DNA of 16,065 bases, taken from assembly GCA_964439415.1 (NCBI GenBank), contig CAYTOJ010000036.1:1-16065 (forward strand), written 5' to 3'. Source of the DNA: CAYTOJ01 sp964439415. GTDB taxonomy: Bacteria; Pseudomonadota; Alphaproteobacteria; Rickettsiales; CAZAGG01. Shown here in pieces: positions 1-6,710 of the stretch. Each line of letters begins with the position of its first letter. Positions within the stretch are counted from its first letter, which is position 1. The position numbers and the translations under genes were made by a program. The notes under the pieces were generated by a model. The model was not told where the DNA came from. It saw only the letters and a program-made list of their open reading frames with translations, and ran no database searches.

Positions 1-290
1 ATGACTTTTATCTACCTCAAAGCACCGCTATACCACGCTTACAACAGGATAACAGACCCCACTAATTCCCTTTATGCCTAAAAACGGTAACTTCCCAGGT
101 CTGCTTGCCTAGATGTACGTTGCTTGTCTCCCCCACCGCGAGCATAGGGGGATTAAGGGGGGGGAATGGGTTGGTACTATGGAAAGAAGAAAGGTTACCC
201 ACCCTAGCCCCCCCCGCAGGCGGTGGGGGAAACCGAGAGTTCGTGCCAACACCTGGGCAGTTACTAAAAACGATAAATTACTACAGCCTC
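1..290. other. Gene-free left edge with MITE-like element
   Basis: I see no convincing gene here. Short open frames at about 105-502 run through low-complexity G/C tracts and then antisense into the response regulator gene, with no protein-like composition. The stretch is dominated by the inverted-repeat element at 78-272. The first 77 bases show no recognisable structure. The response regulator on the minus strand ends at 291, so this is its 3' flank. Confidence 0.6.
78..272. mobile_element. MITE-like palindromic element with flanking 9-bp direct repeats
   Basis: A 9-bp direct repeat CTAAAAACG lies at 78-86 and 264-272. Just inside are terminal inverted repeats: TAACTTCCCAGGT at 88-100 against the reverse complement of ACCTGGGCAGTTA at 251-263, 12 of 13 matching. 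A further perfect 11-bp inverted pair, TCCCCCACCGC at 129-139 and GCGGTGGGGGA at 220-230, lies within, and the centre carries opposed G-rich and C-rich runs. The roughly 177-bp interior has no coding capacity. Short length, terminal repeats, flanking duplication and no transposase are the hallmarks of a non-autonomous transposon, with the 9-bp repeats as target-site duplication. The parent family is not identified. It lies 19 nt past the response regulator stop and may also fold at the end of that transcript. Confidence 0.6.
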
Positions 291-1007
291 TCAGGCGGCG
301 GTTTGTTTCTGATCTTCCGCTATATCCATACGGTAGCCGATGCCTGCTTCTGATACTATCAGCCTGCCCAAGCCTGGTTTGGTTTCCAGTTTATCGCGCA
401 GTTGCCCGATATAAACGCGCAGGTACTGCATATCATCAACATGCGCAGGCCCCCAGATCTCCTTCAGAATCTGTTTATGAGTCAACATACGGCCACGGTT
501 AAGCAGGAAATAACGCAGCAAATCGTATTCCTTAGGCGTGAAAGCGATACGTTCATCGTCAATATACACTTCATGGCGCACCAGATTCATGCGGATTGAA
601 CCGTTGGTAATATCCGGCTCGCCCACTTCACGCACTGCTTTCTTGCGCAGATTGGAGTTAATTCTGGCAAGCAAAACTTCTGCGGAAAAAGGCTTGGTGA
701 TGTAGTCATCTGCTCCAATGTTAAGGGCGGCCGCTACTTCGGTATCCTCAGAGCGGGCAGTAAGCACCACTATAGGTATCTGCGACCATTCACGGATGCT
801 TTTTATAATTTCTTTTCCATCCATATCCGGCAGGCCAAGATCAAGCAGAATTAAGTCCGGTTTGATTGATGCTGCCATGCGGATTGCCTGCTTGCCATTC
901 TCACTCTCAACAACCTTGAAATCAGAGGTATCCAGAAAGATATTCAGCATTTTCCTGATTTCTTCCTCGTCATCCACTATCAGAACGGTATTGCGTTTCT
1001 CATGCAT
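291..1007 (-). CDS. OmpR/PhoB-family response regulator, KdpE-like, orphan
   Basis: A two-component DNA-binding response regulator of 238 aa, the usual OmpR/KdpE size. The receiver domain (about residues 6-118) has the acidic pair D12/D13, phospho-acceptor D56 in LLLDLGLP, T83 and K105 (TKPF). A winged-helix output domain follows (about 130-232), with FTPKEYDLLRYFL and a GIGYRM end, very like KdpE. The chosen ATG at 1007 has GAGAGGTG a few bases upstream; the frame stays open to 1115, but that extension is not receiver-like. No histidine kinase lies beside it: the upstream neighbour is dxs and nothing follows in the window. The KdpE resemblance is by sequence pattern only and does not prove control of potassium uptake. 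A hairpin lies in its leader at 1038-1063. Confidence 0.9.
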   Translation of the reverse strand: MHEKRNTVLIVDDEEEIRKMLNIFLDTSDFKVVESENGKQAIRMAASIKPDLILLDLGLPDMDGKEIIKSIREWSQIPIVVLTARSEDTEVAAALNIGADDYITKPFSAEVLLARINSNLRKKAVREVGEPDITNGSIRMNLVRHEVYIDDERIAFTPKEYDLLRYFLLNRGRMLTHKQILKEIWGPAHVDDMQYLRVYIGQLRDKLETKPGLGRLIVSEAGIGYRMDIAEDQKQTAA

Positions 1008-1037
1008 AGTCACCTCTCTATTATTGTAGAAACCAAT

Positions 1038-1063
1038 GGCAGATGTTTTATTAAAAACCTGCC
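1038..1063 (-). promoter_or_regulatory. Leader hairpin upstream of the response regulator
   Basis: On the minus strand GGCAG-GTTTT-TAAT-AAAAC-AT-CTGCC can fold into a 10-bp stem with a 4-nt loop and a 2-nt bulge, about 30 nt before the regulator ATG. No U-tract follows, so it is a poor intrinsic terminator for dxs. It may be a transcript-stability or leader structure. Function is inferred. Confidence 0.35.
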
Positions 1064-1139
1064 TCGAATTTAAAGGTGGATATAAAAAATCTATAAAGGA
1101 ACGGCAAAATTGCACATTAGCAATCTTATAAAGACACCG

Positions 1140-3062
1140 TCAGGATGCCTGTTTAATTCCAAGTGTCGAGTTTAAATGCAGCACCAGATTAAGTATATGA
1201 ATATGGTCAAGCCCTGCTTCGGCATACTGTGCGCTGGGCGAGCCTTGCGCTATGAACTGATCCGGCAGGCAAAGCGAGCGGAACTTGAACGCATTATCAA
1301 GAAGGCCATGCTTGTGCAGGTAATCGCCTACATGGCTGCCGAATCCCCCCACTGCACCTTCTTCAATGGTTATCAGCACCGTGTGATTTTTTGCCAGTCT
1401 GGATATTAAATCTTCATCAAGAGGTTTGGCGAATCTGGCATCTGCCACTGTAGCGTGAATCTGTTTGGCTTCCAGCATCTGTGCGGCTTTTATTGCCTCA
1501 TCCAGGCGCGTGCCATAGCTTAGTATGGCAATATCTGACCCTTCTCTGATTATGCGGCCTTTGCCTATCTCCAGTGGTTCTGCATGTTGCGGTAATGCGG
1601 CTCCAGTTCCTTCGCCTCTGGGGTAACGTATAGCTGATGGGCAGTCATCAACCAGGCGCATGGTGGCTATCATGCGCACAAGTTCCGCTTCGTCAGAGGG
1701 GGCCATAAGTATGAAGTCAGGCAGGGTAGCAAGGTATGTAATGTCAAAAGAACCGGCGTGGGTTGCGCCGTCTGCTCCTACCAGCCCGGCGCGATCCAGG
1801 CAGAAGCGAACCGGCAGTTTCTGCAGGGCTACATCGTGTACTACCTGGTCATATGCCCTTTGCAGAAATGTGGAATAGATGGCTACAAAGGGTTTAAGCC
1901 CCTCGCAGGCAAGGCCTGCGGCGAAAGTCACGGCATGTTGTTCCGCTATTCCTACATCGAAATAACGATTGGGAAATTTCTCTGCAAAGGCATCCAGGCC
2001 AGTTCCACCAGGCATTGCTGCTGTTATCGCAACTATTTTATCATCCCGCTCTGCTTCACTTATCAAGGCTTGAGAGAATATTTTTGTATAAGTTGGCGCT
2101 TGCTGTGCTTCCTTATACTGCTGCCCGGTGCTGACGCAGAAACGGCTGACTCCGTGATATTTATCGTCCGACGTTTCCGCAGGCTCATACCCTTTGCCTT
2201 TTTTCGTAACAACATGCAGCAGTACCGGGCCACTGTTACGCTCATTTTTTATGTTTTTCAGTACCGGCAGAAGATGATCCAGATTATGCCCATCCACCGG
2301 GCCTACATAGTAGATTCCCATTTCCTCAAAAAAAGTTCCGCCAACCGCCATGCCACGGGCGTAGCGTTCAGCCTTGCGTGCGGCTCTGGCCAGCGGTTCC
2401 GGGAATTTTCCCGCTATGGTTTTTGCTATATGGCGCAGGCTGCGGTAACTGTGGGAGGAGATCAGCCGGGATAGATACGCGCTCATGGCTCCGGTTGGCG
2501 GGGCAATGGACATGTCATTATCATTCAGTATTATAATCAGGCGTGTGCCGAGATGCCCCGCATTATTTAGTGCCTCGTAAGCCATGCCTGCACTGAGCGC
2601 ACCATCCCCGATTACCGCGATAACTTCAAAATCCCCGCCTTTTATATCCCGCGCTTGTGCCATGCCAAGCGCCGCTGAGATGGATGTGGAGCTGTGCCCG
2701 GCTCCGAAGGGGTCATATTCGCTCTCACTACGGCAGGTGAAGCCGGAAAGGCCGCCGGGCTGGCGGATAGTGCGGATTTTATCGCGTCTGCCGGTGATAA
2801 TTTTGTGCGGGTAGGCCTGATGGCCGACATCCCAGATCAGTTTATCGTCAGGTGTATTAAATACATAGTGCAGCGCGACAGTCAGTTCCGTCACTCCAAG
2901 CCCTGCACCTAAATGCCCGCCTGTCACTGATACGGCTTCTATGGTTTCCCGGCGCAGTTCATCACAAAGTATTTTCAGTTCCTCCACGGATAGGCATTTA
3001 AGATCATGCGGGAATTTTACTCTGCCTAGTAGTTCGGTAAATGTGCTGCGCTCTGTATCCAT
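1140..3062 (-). CDS. dxs: 1-deoxy-D-xylulose-5-phosphate synthase
   Basis: A thiamine-diphosphate enzyme that condenses pyruvate with glyceraldehyde 3-phosphate to 1-deoxy-D-xylulose 5-phosphate, the first step of the MEP isoprenoid pathway; the product also feeds thiamine and pyridoxal synthesis. At 640 aa it matches the usual length. Visible signatures are the N-terminal TGGHLGAGLG (H50), DVGHQAYPHKI (H81), the ThDP/metal motif GDGALSAGMAYEALNNAG near 152-169 with the downstream NDND, and the catalytic glutamate E374 in DVGIAEQHAVTF. The transketolase C-terminal domain includes EEGAVGGFGSHV. The ATG at 3062 is the only sensible start, and the frame is intact. It is followed after 132 nt by the response regulator gene on the same strand. 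Confidence 0.97.
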   Translation of the reverse strand: MDTERSTFTELLGRVKFPHDLKCLSVEELKILCDELRRETIEAVSVTGGHLGAGLGVTELTVALHYVFNTPDDKLIWDVGHQAYPHKIITGRRDKIRTIRQPGGLSGFTCRSESEYDPFGAGHSSTSISAALGMAQARDIKGGDFEVIAVIGDGALSAGMAYEALNNAGHLGTRLIIILNDNDMSIAPPTGAMSAYLSRLISSHSYRSLRHIAKTIAGKFPEPLARAARKAERYARGMAVGGTFFEEMGIYYVGPVDGHNLDHLLPVLKNIKNERNSGPVLLHVVTKKGKGYEPAETSDDKYHGVSRFCVSTGQQYKEAQQAPTYTKIFSQALISEAERDDKIVAITAAMPGGTGLDAFAEKFPNRYFDVGIAEQHAVTFAAGLACEGLKPFVAIYSTFLQRAYDQVVHDVALQKLPVRFCLDRAGLVGADGATHAGSFDITYLATLPDFILMAPSDEAELVRMIATMRLVDDCPSAIRYPRGEGTGAALPQHAEPLEIGKGRIIREGSDIAILSYGTRLDEAIKAAQMLEAKQIHATVADARFAKPLDEDLISRLAKNHTVLITIEEGAVGGFGSHVGDYLHKHGLLDNAFKFRSLCLPDQFIAQGSPSAQYAEAGLDHIHILNLVLHLNSTLGIKQAS

Positions 3063-3069
3063 ACAGATT

Positions 3070-3097
3070 TATATAAACCTTATTAGGTGGTTAACAA
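3070..3097 (-). promoter_or_regulatory. Candidate sigma70-type promoter for dxs
   Basis: Reading the minus strand, TTGTTA (3097-3092) and TATATA (3075-3070) are separated by 16 nt, just upstream of the dxs ATG at 3062. If used, the leader would be only a few bases long, which fits the lack of a clear Shine-Dalgarno sequence. The match is moderate and the stretch is AT-rich, so a chance hit is possible. Confidence 0.3.
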
Positions 3098-3099
3098 GC

Positions 3100-3116
3100 T
3101 ATACTGCTCGCGTTTC
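3100..3116 (-). repeat. 17-nt remnant of the three-hairpin repeat (H1 outer arm)
   Basis: TATACTGCTCGCGTTTC here is identical to the start of the H1 hairpin in the full copy at 12270-12408. The rest of the element is missing; a different GC-rich block follows at 3120-3196. Relative to the minus-strand gene ending at 3266, the remnant keeps the orientation shown by the full copies. Confidence 0.6.
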
Positions 3117-3119
3117 AAG

Positions 3120-3196
3120 AATGGAATTCTCTTGCGACCGTAAGGGAGCGCGCCGGCGCGGCGGGGGAAGCGCAAAGCGCGGGGGCGGCAGCCCCT
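3120..3196. repeat. GC-rich palindromic block between dxs and the next gene
   Basis: An abrupt GC-rich stretch in an AT-rich gap. It holds GCGCCGGCGC (a perfect 10-bp palindrome), GCGCAAAGCGC and alternating G5 and GGC runs. It has no coding signature. It looks like a repeat insertion that replaced most of a three-hairpin element, of which 3100-3116 is what remains. This reading is inference. Confidence 0.4.
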
Positions 3197-3202
3197 TAAT
3201 AT

Positions 3203-3262
3203 ATAAAAAACATACCCCTGAAATGACATCATTCAACCACACTCTTCAGACGATAGGGGTAT
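3203..3262 (-). terminator. Intrinsic terminator of the proline-rich membrane protein gene
   Basis: On the minus strand the stem arms ATACCCCT (3262-3255) and AGGGGTAT (3219-3212) are perfect 8-bp complements, with a long 35-nt loop. They are followed by G and then six T residues (3210-3205). The stem starts 3 nt beyond the stop codon of the gene ending at 3266. The long loop lowers confidence. Confidence 0.55.
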
Positions 3263-3265
3263 AGG

Positions 3266-4654
3266 TTACTGGGATGGTTGCACGAAGGGGGAGGGGGTGG
3301 CCGCAGGTGCTGGCTGCCCAGCAGCAGATGGTGGTTGCTGAACTGGTGCAGGGCTGGATGTCTGGGGCTGCTCAGATTCGTGTGCTTGCGGAGCAGCTAC
3401 TGGTGGGGTATTCTCCCCACTCTGGTGGCCGCCGCTGAGTTTCGCAAAGAATGCATCAGGCTGAAGGCCATTAATAGTCGCGGTGTTGTCCTTCAAAGCT
3501 ATGCTGACTATGTGATTGCCATCCTTATCCTTCGGGCAGGTGGATTGCAGTGTGGTAATGAAGGAGGTGGCCTGAGTCGCGCTTTCCTGCTGGATCAGTC
3601 CGGCGGTCTGTAATTCGCCTACCAGTGGCAGGTAATTGTTCAGAAGCAGTTCTATATTCCCGGAGATTTTCGGATTAGCAGCATCCTTCACATCCATATC
3701 CACCTTGCCGGTGGAGGAAATGAAGTATTGCCCCAATGATGCTTTAAAGGGCGCAAATTCAAAATGCTCAGGTAGTGGCCTCCCAGGGTCGCTGACATTA
3801 ATATTAGTAGAACCTGTAAACTCCAGAGCCATAGGTTTGGATTGCAGAAATGCTTCCAACTCCTTTTTCTGGGGGATAGGCGCTGCCGGTGGCAGAATTA
3901 GCGATATACCATCAATCTTTGCATTATTTTTTGAAATTATCACACCTGGTTTTGCCGGATCATTGCTTTGCTCGCCAGCACTGGTAACGGATGCTATTTT
4001 GACTCCCATCCCTACCGCCGGGTACTCGATAATCAGATTATTAGCGTTGGCATCTGCGGTTATCTGTTCACCGCGTGATGTGTATGAAATGGTGGAACCT
4101 GCGCCGAATACCAGTTTCAGCACTTCAGCACCAGCCGCTTTTATTCCAACCATTCCAGGGAACGTCATGGTTGTTCTGGAACTGCTATCATCGGTTTTTG
4201 TATTTAAATCAAACGGCTGGCCAAAAGATATTTCAAGATTCTGTGGCATTGGTGGCGGCGTTGCTGCTCCAGCAGGCGGCGTTAATGCCGGGGGAGGGGG
4301 AATCATCAGAGAAAGCGAGCCTGGTATGCTTAGTTTATAATCCCGCTCAGTGTATGATGCGGCTGTAACAGTTGCCGTTCCGACATTTAAGATGCTTCCC
4401 TGTGGCAGATTGACGCTGATGCCTGTAATCTCATACTTTTTGCCCAAGAGATCAGCGGATTTTATGTCCCCATAATTAATTCCACCGCCAAAGCGCGTGA
4501 GATGGCCACCAAGATTGTTTTTTACCGCTTTTCCTATTTCCTCTATTGCTTTGCTGGTCAGATAATACCGCACACCAGCTAAAGCACCGATAATTAGCCC
4601 AATAAATACCAGTAGTATAATGGATATTTTTATCAGTTTTTTCTTATCGGCCAT
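3266..4654 (-). CDS. Membrane-anchored periplasmic protein with proline-rich C-terminus, function unknown
   Basis: I do not recognise a specific family. The 462-aa product starts with a short charged tail (MADKKKLIK) and one strong hydrophobic segment at about residues 8-28, which suggests an inner-membrane anchor with the rest in the periplasm. The body alternates short beta-like stretches with Gly/Ser/Thr, including a proline run near 120-140 (IPPPPALTPPAG). The last 60 or so residues are Pro/Gln/Ala-rich and probably disordered. The layout (N-terminal anchor, long beta-rich soluble part) recalls families such as DUF2125, DUF945 or AsmA-like proteins, but I cannot assign one. ATG at 4654 has GGAG about 10 nt upstream. 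It is monocistronic, with its own terminator. Confidence 0.75.
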   Translation of the reverse strand: MADKKKLIKISIILLVFIGLIIGALAGVRYYLTSKAIEEIGKAVKNNLGGHLTRFGGGINYGDIKSADLLGKKYEITGISVNLPQGSILNVGTATVTAASYTERDYKLSIPGSLSLMIPPPPALTPPAGAATPPPMPQNLEISFGQPFDLNTKTDDSSSRTTMTFPGMVGIKAAGAEVLKLVFGAGSTISYTSRGEQITADANANNLIIEYPAVGMGVKIASVTSAGEQSNDPAKPGVIISKNNAKIDGISLILPPAAPIPQKKELEAFLQSKPMALEFTGSTNINVSDPGRPLPEHFEFAPFKASLGQYFISSTGKVDMDVKDAANPKISGNIELLLNNYLPLVGELQTAGLIQQESATQATSFITTLQSTCPKDKDGNHIVSIALKDNTATINGLQPDAFFAKLSGGHQSGENTPPVAAPQAHESEQPQTSSPAPVQQPPSAAGQPAPAATPSPFVQPSQ

Positions 4655-4722
4655 AACAGGAGCTTCTCCACACTTTGACCAAAGCTATCATTCAAATATA
4701 TGTGTTCAAGAATTTAATCATG

Positions 4723-4862
4723 ATATACTGCTCGCGTATCCGATGTGTGGATATTATCCTATGAGTTGCGCGCAGTATATAATGCGCATGGGGTTGGGTT
4801 GGCGGCCATGCGCAAAACAAAAAAGATATACCTATCGCACTCTTGAAGTGCGATGGGTATAT
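4723..4862 (-). repeat. Three-hairpin repeat, copy A
   Basis: Given on the strand on which it reads H3-H2-H1. H3: ATATACCTATCGCACT (4826-4841), loop CTTGA, then AGTGCGATGGGTATAT (4847-4862), a 16-bp stem with one G-U pair. H2: TGCGCATGG (4783-4791) and CCATGCGCA (4806-4814), 9 bp. H1: outer arms 4723-4736 and 4767-4780, 12 of 14 matched, enclosing a CCGATGTGTGGAT core shared in near-identical form by all copies. On the minus strand H3 is followed by TTTTTTGTTTTG, the form of an intrinsic terminator. It lies downstream of the small gene at 4933-5163 and upstream of the gene starting at 4654. Confidence 0.85.
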
Positions 4863-4879
4863 GTCTTAAGGTAGGGGAT

Positions 4880-4908
4880 AAAAAAAAGCGCCGATATACG
4901 GCGCTTTT
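4880..4908 (-). terminator. Intrinsic terminator of the small exported protein gene
   Basis: AAAAGCGCCG (4884-4893) and CGGCGCTTTT (4899-4908) form a perfect 10-bp stem with a 5-nt loop. On the minus strand a T-run follows (opposite the A-run at 4880-4887). It lies 25 nt beyond the stop at 4933, with repeat copy A immediately after it. Confidence 0.85.
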
Positions 4909-4932
4909 AATTCAGTAAAGCTACTAATTGAA

Positions 4933-5163
4933 TTAGTGGCTTTTCTTTTCCATTTTCTCTGCTTTAGCATCATGCTTCTTATCAGCTTCTGATGCTTTAG
5001 CTTCGCAATCAGCGCGCTCTTTGGAGCCTTCAGCCAGAGTTTTGCAGTCCATCATCTTTTCCATTTTCTCTTCTTTGCCCATGTTGGCATTCTCAGATGC
5101 ATTGGTTGCGGTGGAAAATGCGAACATAGCTGCTACAGCGGCCAGTACGGTAAGCTTTTTCAT
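4933..5163 (-). CDS. Small exported Lys/Glu/Met-rich protein with two cysteines, function unknown
   Basis: A 76-aa product beginning MKKLTVLAAVAAMFAFS, a clear Sec signal peptide with likely cleavage after STATNA (about residue 22). The mature peptide of some 54 residues is very charged, with Met (NMGKEEKMEKMMDC), two cysteines 13 apart (DCKTLAEGSKERADC) that could form a periplasmic disulfide, and a Lys/Glu/His tail ending KKSH; it is probably helical. ATG at 5163 is preferred to the upstream in-frame start at 5202 because it begins the signal peptide and has GGAG upstream. It has its own terminator and stands alone. I cannot assign a family; metal binding or stress roles would be guesses. 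Confidence 0.75.
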   Translation of the reverse strand: MKKLTVLAAVAAMFAFSTATNASENANMGKEEKMEKMMDCKTLAEGSKERADCEAKASEADKKHDAKAEKMEKKSH

Positions 5164-5607
5164 AGATTTTAGTCTCCAATTGGATTTTAAGTTTAAAAAC
5201 AAAGTCTTTCTACAGCTGATAAATGTGTTTTTGCACTAAAAAAATCATCAATCAGGCATCAAAATTATAATTATACACAATAAATATGGGATTGTTGCAA
5301 AAAGACAACTTCGCCAATCTGTTCTGGGTTCTGTCGACTGGCCAGTGGCATGAATTTTTAATGACGGCTATTTTTTGGGAGATGTTAACGTAATTCAAAA
5401 ATGCTTGAGAAATAAGATGTTATGAGTACTGAAAAAGACAAAAATTAACCTTTAGTGAATTCGCTGTGAATACATATTCACGTAATGGAAAAATCCATTT
5501 GTATTAGCCAATCTATTGATTATAACAATAGTTGTAGTCTATTTGTTTAAGAAAATATTGAATCGCCAGCATTGGCGTTAACTATTTATAGGTTTGGGGT
5601 TAATAAT
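5164..5607. other. AT-rich divergent intergenic region with several palindromes
   Basis: 444 bases without a gene, between divergent starts at 5163 and 5608. It holds a perfect 10-bp palindrome ACTGGCCAGT (5337-5346), an operator-like inverted repeat GTGAATA-CA-TATTCAC (5466-5481), and a further inverted repeat CTATTG-N7-CAATAG (5513-5531). The segment at about 5288-5355 has a TGTTGCAAAAA-type edge resembling some insertion sequence ends. Promoters for both flanking genes should lie here, but none is clear enough to mark. Confidence 0.5.
5466..5481. promoter_or_regulatory. Operator-like inverted repeat
   Basis: GTGAATA and TATTCAC form perfect 7-bp arms around a CA centre, 127 nt before the ATG at 5608. 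Size and symmetry suit a dimeric regulator. No regulator gene is adjacent, so the partner is unknown. Confidence 0.35.
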
Positions 5608-5970
5608 ATGGCTAGAAGGTCAACTGATGGTAAGAAGGTTAATATTGCGTCCAGGATGCAGTATATTAATATCCCGCAATCATCGCAGAATGGGGCGAGT
5701 GATGATCAGGAGCTTCGCGTAATGTCGGATGCCAGGTATCTCAGGCAATCGGCTTCATTGATTGGGGAGGCGTTGCAAAAGGGCTTTGATGTGCTGCAAC
5801 TGGCTAATGGGGATATAGTCACCACCGGCACGAAAACTGTTGTTTATACCTACACCTGGGATGAGGAAAAAGGCAAACTTGTACGCGCAAAGGCCAAGTC
5901 GCCGAAGAAGGGTGAGGGGCTGCCGAGCATTGATGAGGAGCATGACGACGCCGAGTTTGAGTCAATATAA
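5608..5970 (+). CDS. Small protein of unknown function
   Basis: A 120-aa product from the ATG at 5608 (MARRSTDGKKVNIASRMQ). The frame extends 12 codons upstream to a TTG at 5572, but the ATG is preferred because a GGGG motif lies about 8 nt upstream. There is no signal peptide or membrane segment, so it is probably cytoplasmic. The conserved-looking core is helix-then-hairpin: DARYLRQSASLIGEALQKG followed by FDVLQLANGDIVTTGTKTVVYTYTWD. The tail is Lys-rich and then acidic (DEEHDDAEFESI). The core reminds me of short conserved proteins of unknown function in alphaproteobacteria (possibly DUF2671), but I cannot confirm this. A short hairpin overlaps its stop codon. Confidence 0.7.
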   Translation: MARRSTDGKKVNIASRMQYINIPQSSQNGASDDQELRVMSDARYLRQSASLIGEALQKGFDVLQLANGDIVTTGTKTVVYTYTWDEEKGKLVRAKAKSPKKGEGLPSIDEEHDDAEFESI

Positions 5971-5992
5971 TACTGACGAGTATTATAATTTT
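5966..5992 (+). terminator. Short AT-rich hairpin overlapping the stop codon
   Basis: TATAATACT (5966-5974) and AGTATTATA (5979-5987) form a perfect 9-bp stem around a GACG tetraloop. A modest T stretch follows (AATTTT). The left arm includes the TAA stop of the upstream gene. AT-rich and with a short U-tract, so termination may be weak. Confidence 0.45.
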
Positions 5993-6084
5993 ACTCAGCT
6001 ATCCTGTATTCAGCACGGACTATTGATGTAATACTGTCTATGCTTCCTTAGGCGTTAGATAATCAACTGCCTGAATTTCAATTA

Positions 6085-6111
6085 TTGATACGCTGCGACT
6101 ATTATTATAAT
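6085..6111 (+). promoter_or_regulatory. Candidate promoter for the exported protein gene
   Basis: TTGATA (6085-6090) and TATAAT (6106-6111) are separated by 15 nt, about 27 nt upstream of the ATG at 6138. The hexamers are good but the spacer is shorter than the usual 16-18. Confidence 0.35.
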
Positions 6112-6137
6112 GACTGTACGGGTCTAAAGATAAAATT

Positions 6138-6635
6138 ATGCATAGGGGGTATATGTTGGGTGTTTTCAGAAAGCTTGGTTTGTTGTCGTGCGTTTGTATA
6201 GCAACAGTTATGCCGATAGATGCTTATGCTTGCAGTGAGTGGCATGAAGATGATGACGCTTCCGTAGAATCTCAAAAAAGCGCACTTGTGTCAGAGAGCT
6301 ATAACCTGGAAATGCCGCAGGAGCAGCGGGAGGGTGCCATTGCCTATATAACTGGTGGTGTAGGCTCTGAGGAGCGGGAATATCTGGAAAGCCAACGCGC
6401 AAAGTATAACTTAAGGGTTCTAAGCGCCAGTAAAGTCGGTGATTTCCAGGGTGACACTAATATTGTGCTCTATGACAACAAGGGTGCGGTTCTGTTGAGT
6501 GCTGAAATTGGCCCTATTTTTTACGCCAACCTGCCCAAAGGGGCATATACACTGATTGCCAGGGACGGTGATAAGAAAATTACCAAGCAGCTTCGCATCG
6601 GCAAATCCCAGCAAAATACTGTGCTATCCTGGTAG
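6138..6635 (+). CDS. Exported protein with carboxypeptidase-regulatory-like beta domain
   Basis: A 165-aa product with a Sec signal peptide (hydrophobic LGLLSCVCIATVMPI, likely cleavage after DAYA before CSEW), so periplasmic. An acidic linker precedes a domain with the pattern IAYITGGVGSEEREYLESQ, then KYNLRVLSASKVGDF, NIVLYDNKGAVLL, GPIFYANLPKGAYTLIA and a final strand. This matches a proteobacterial group of small exported proteins with an SGGVG motif and a transthyretin- or CarboxypepD_reg-like beta sandwich; members have no proven function known to me. The start is uncertain: ATG at 6138 lacks a Shine-Dalgarno, while ATG at 6153 has AGGGGG only 3 nt upstream. A weak hairpin with T6 follows. 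Confidence 0.75.
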   Translation: MHRGYMLGVFRKLGLLSCVCIATVMPIDAYACSEWHEDDDASVESQKSALVSESYNLEMPQEQREGAIAYITGGVGSEEREYLESQRAKYNLRVLSASKVGDFQGDTNIVLYDNKGAVLLSAEIGPIFYANLPKGAYTLIARDGDKKITKQLRIGKSQQNTVLSW

Positions 6636-6655
6636 GGGCTTTCCGCAAAATTACT

Positions 6656-6676
6656 CCGTGACACGGGCTGTTTTTT
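6656..6676 (+). terminator. Possible weak terminator before guaB
   Basis: CCGTG-A-CACGG (6656-6666), which in practice gives a 4-bp stem with a 3-nt loop, is followed by GCTG and T6 (6671-6676). The stem is very short. It lies in the 75-nt gap between the exported protein gene and guaB. Confidence 0.3.
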
Positions 6677-6710
6677 AGCTATGTAGAAGTGCATTTTATT
6701 AGGGGATGAA

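Noticed and set aside
105..502. Two overlapping plus-strand frames near the left edge
   Set aside because: They run through the low-complexity MITE-like element and then antisense to the response regulator; no coding character.
1758..2474. 238-codon plus-strand open frame
   Set aside because: Lies entirely antisense to dxs, has no recognisable motif, and dxs is intact.
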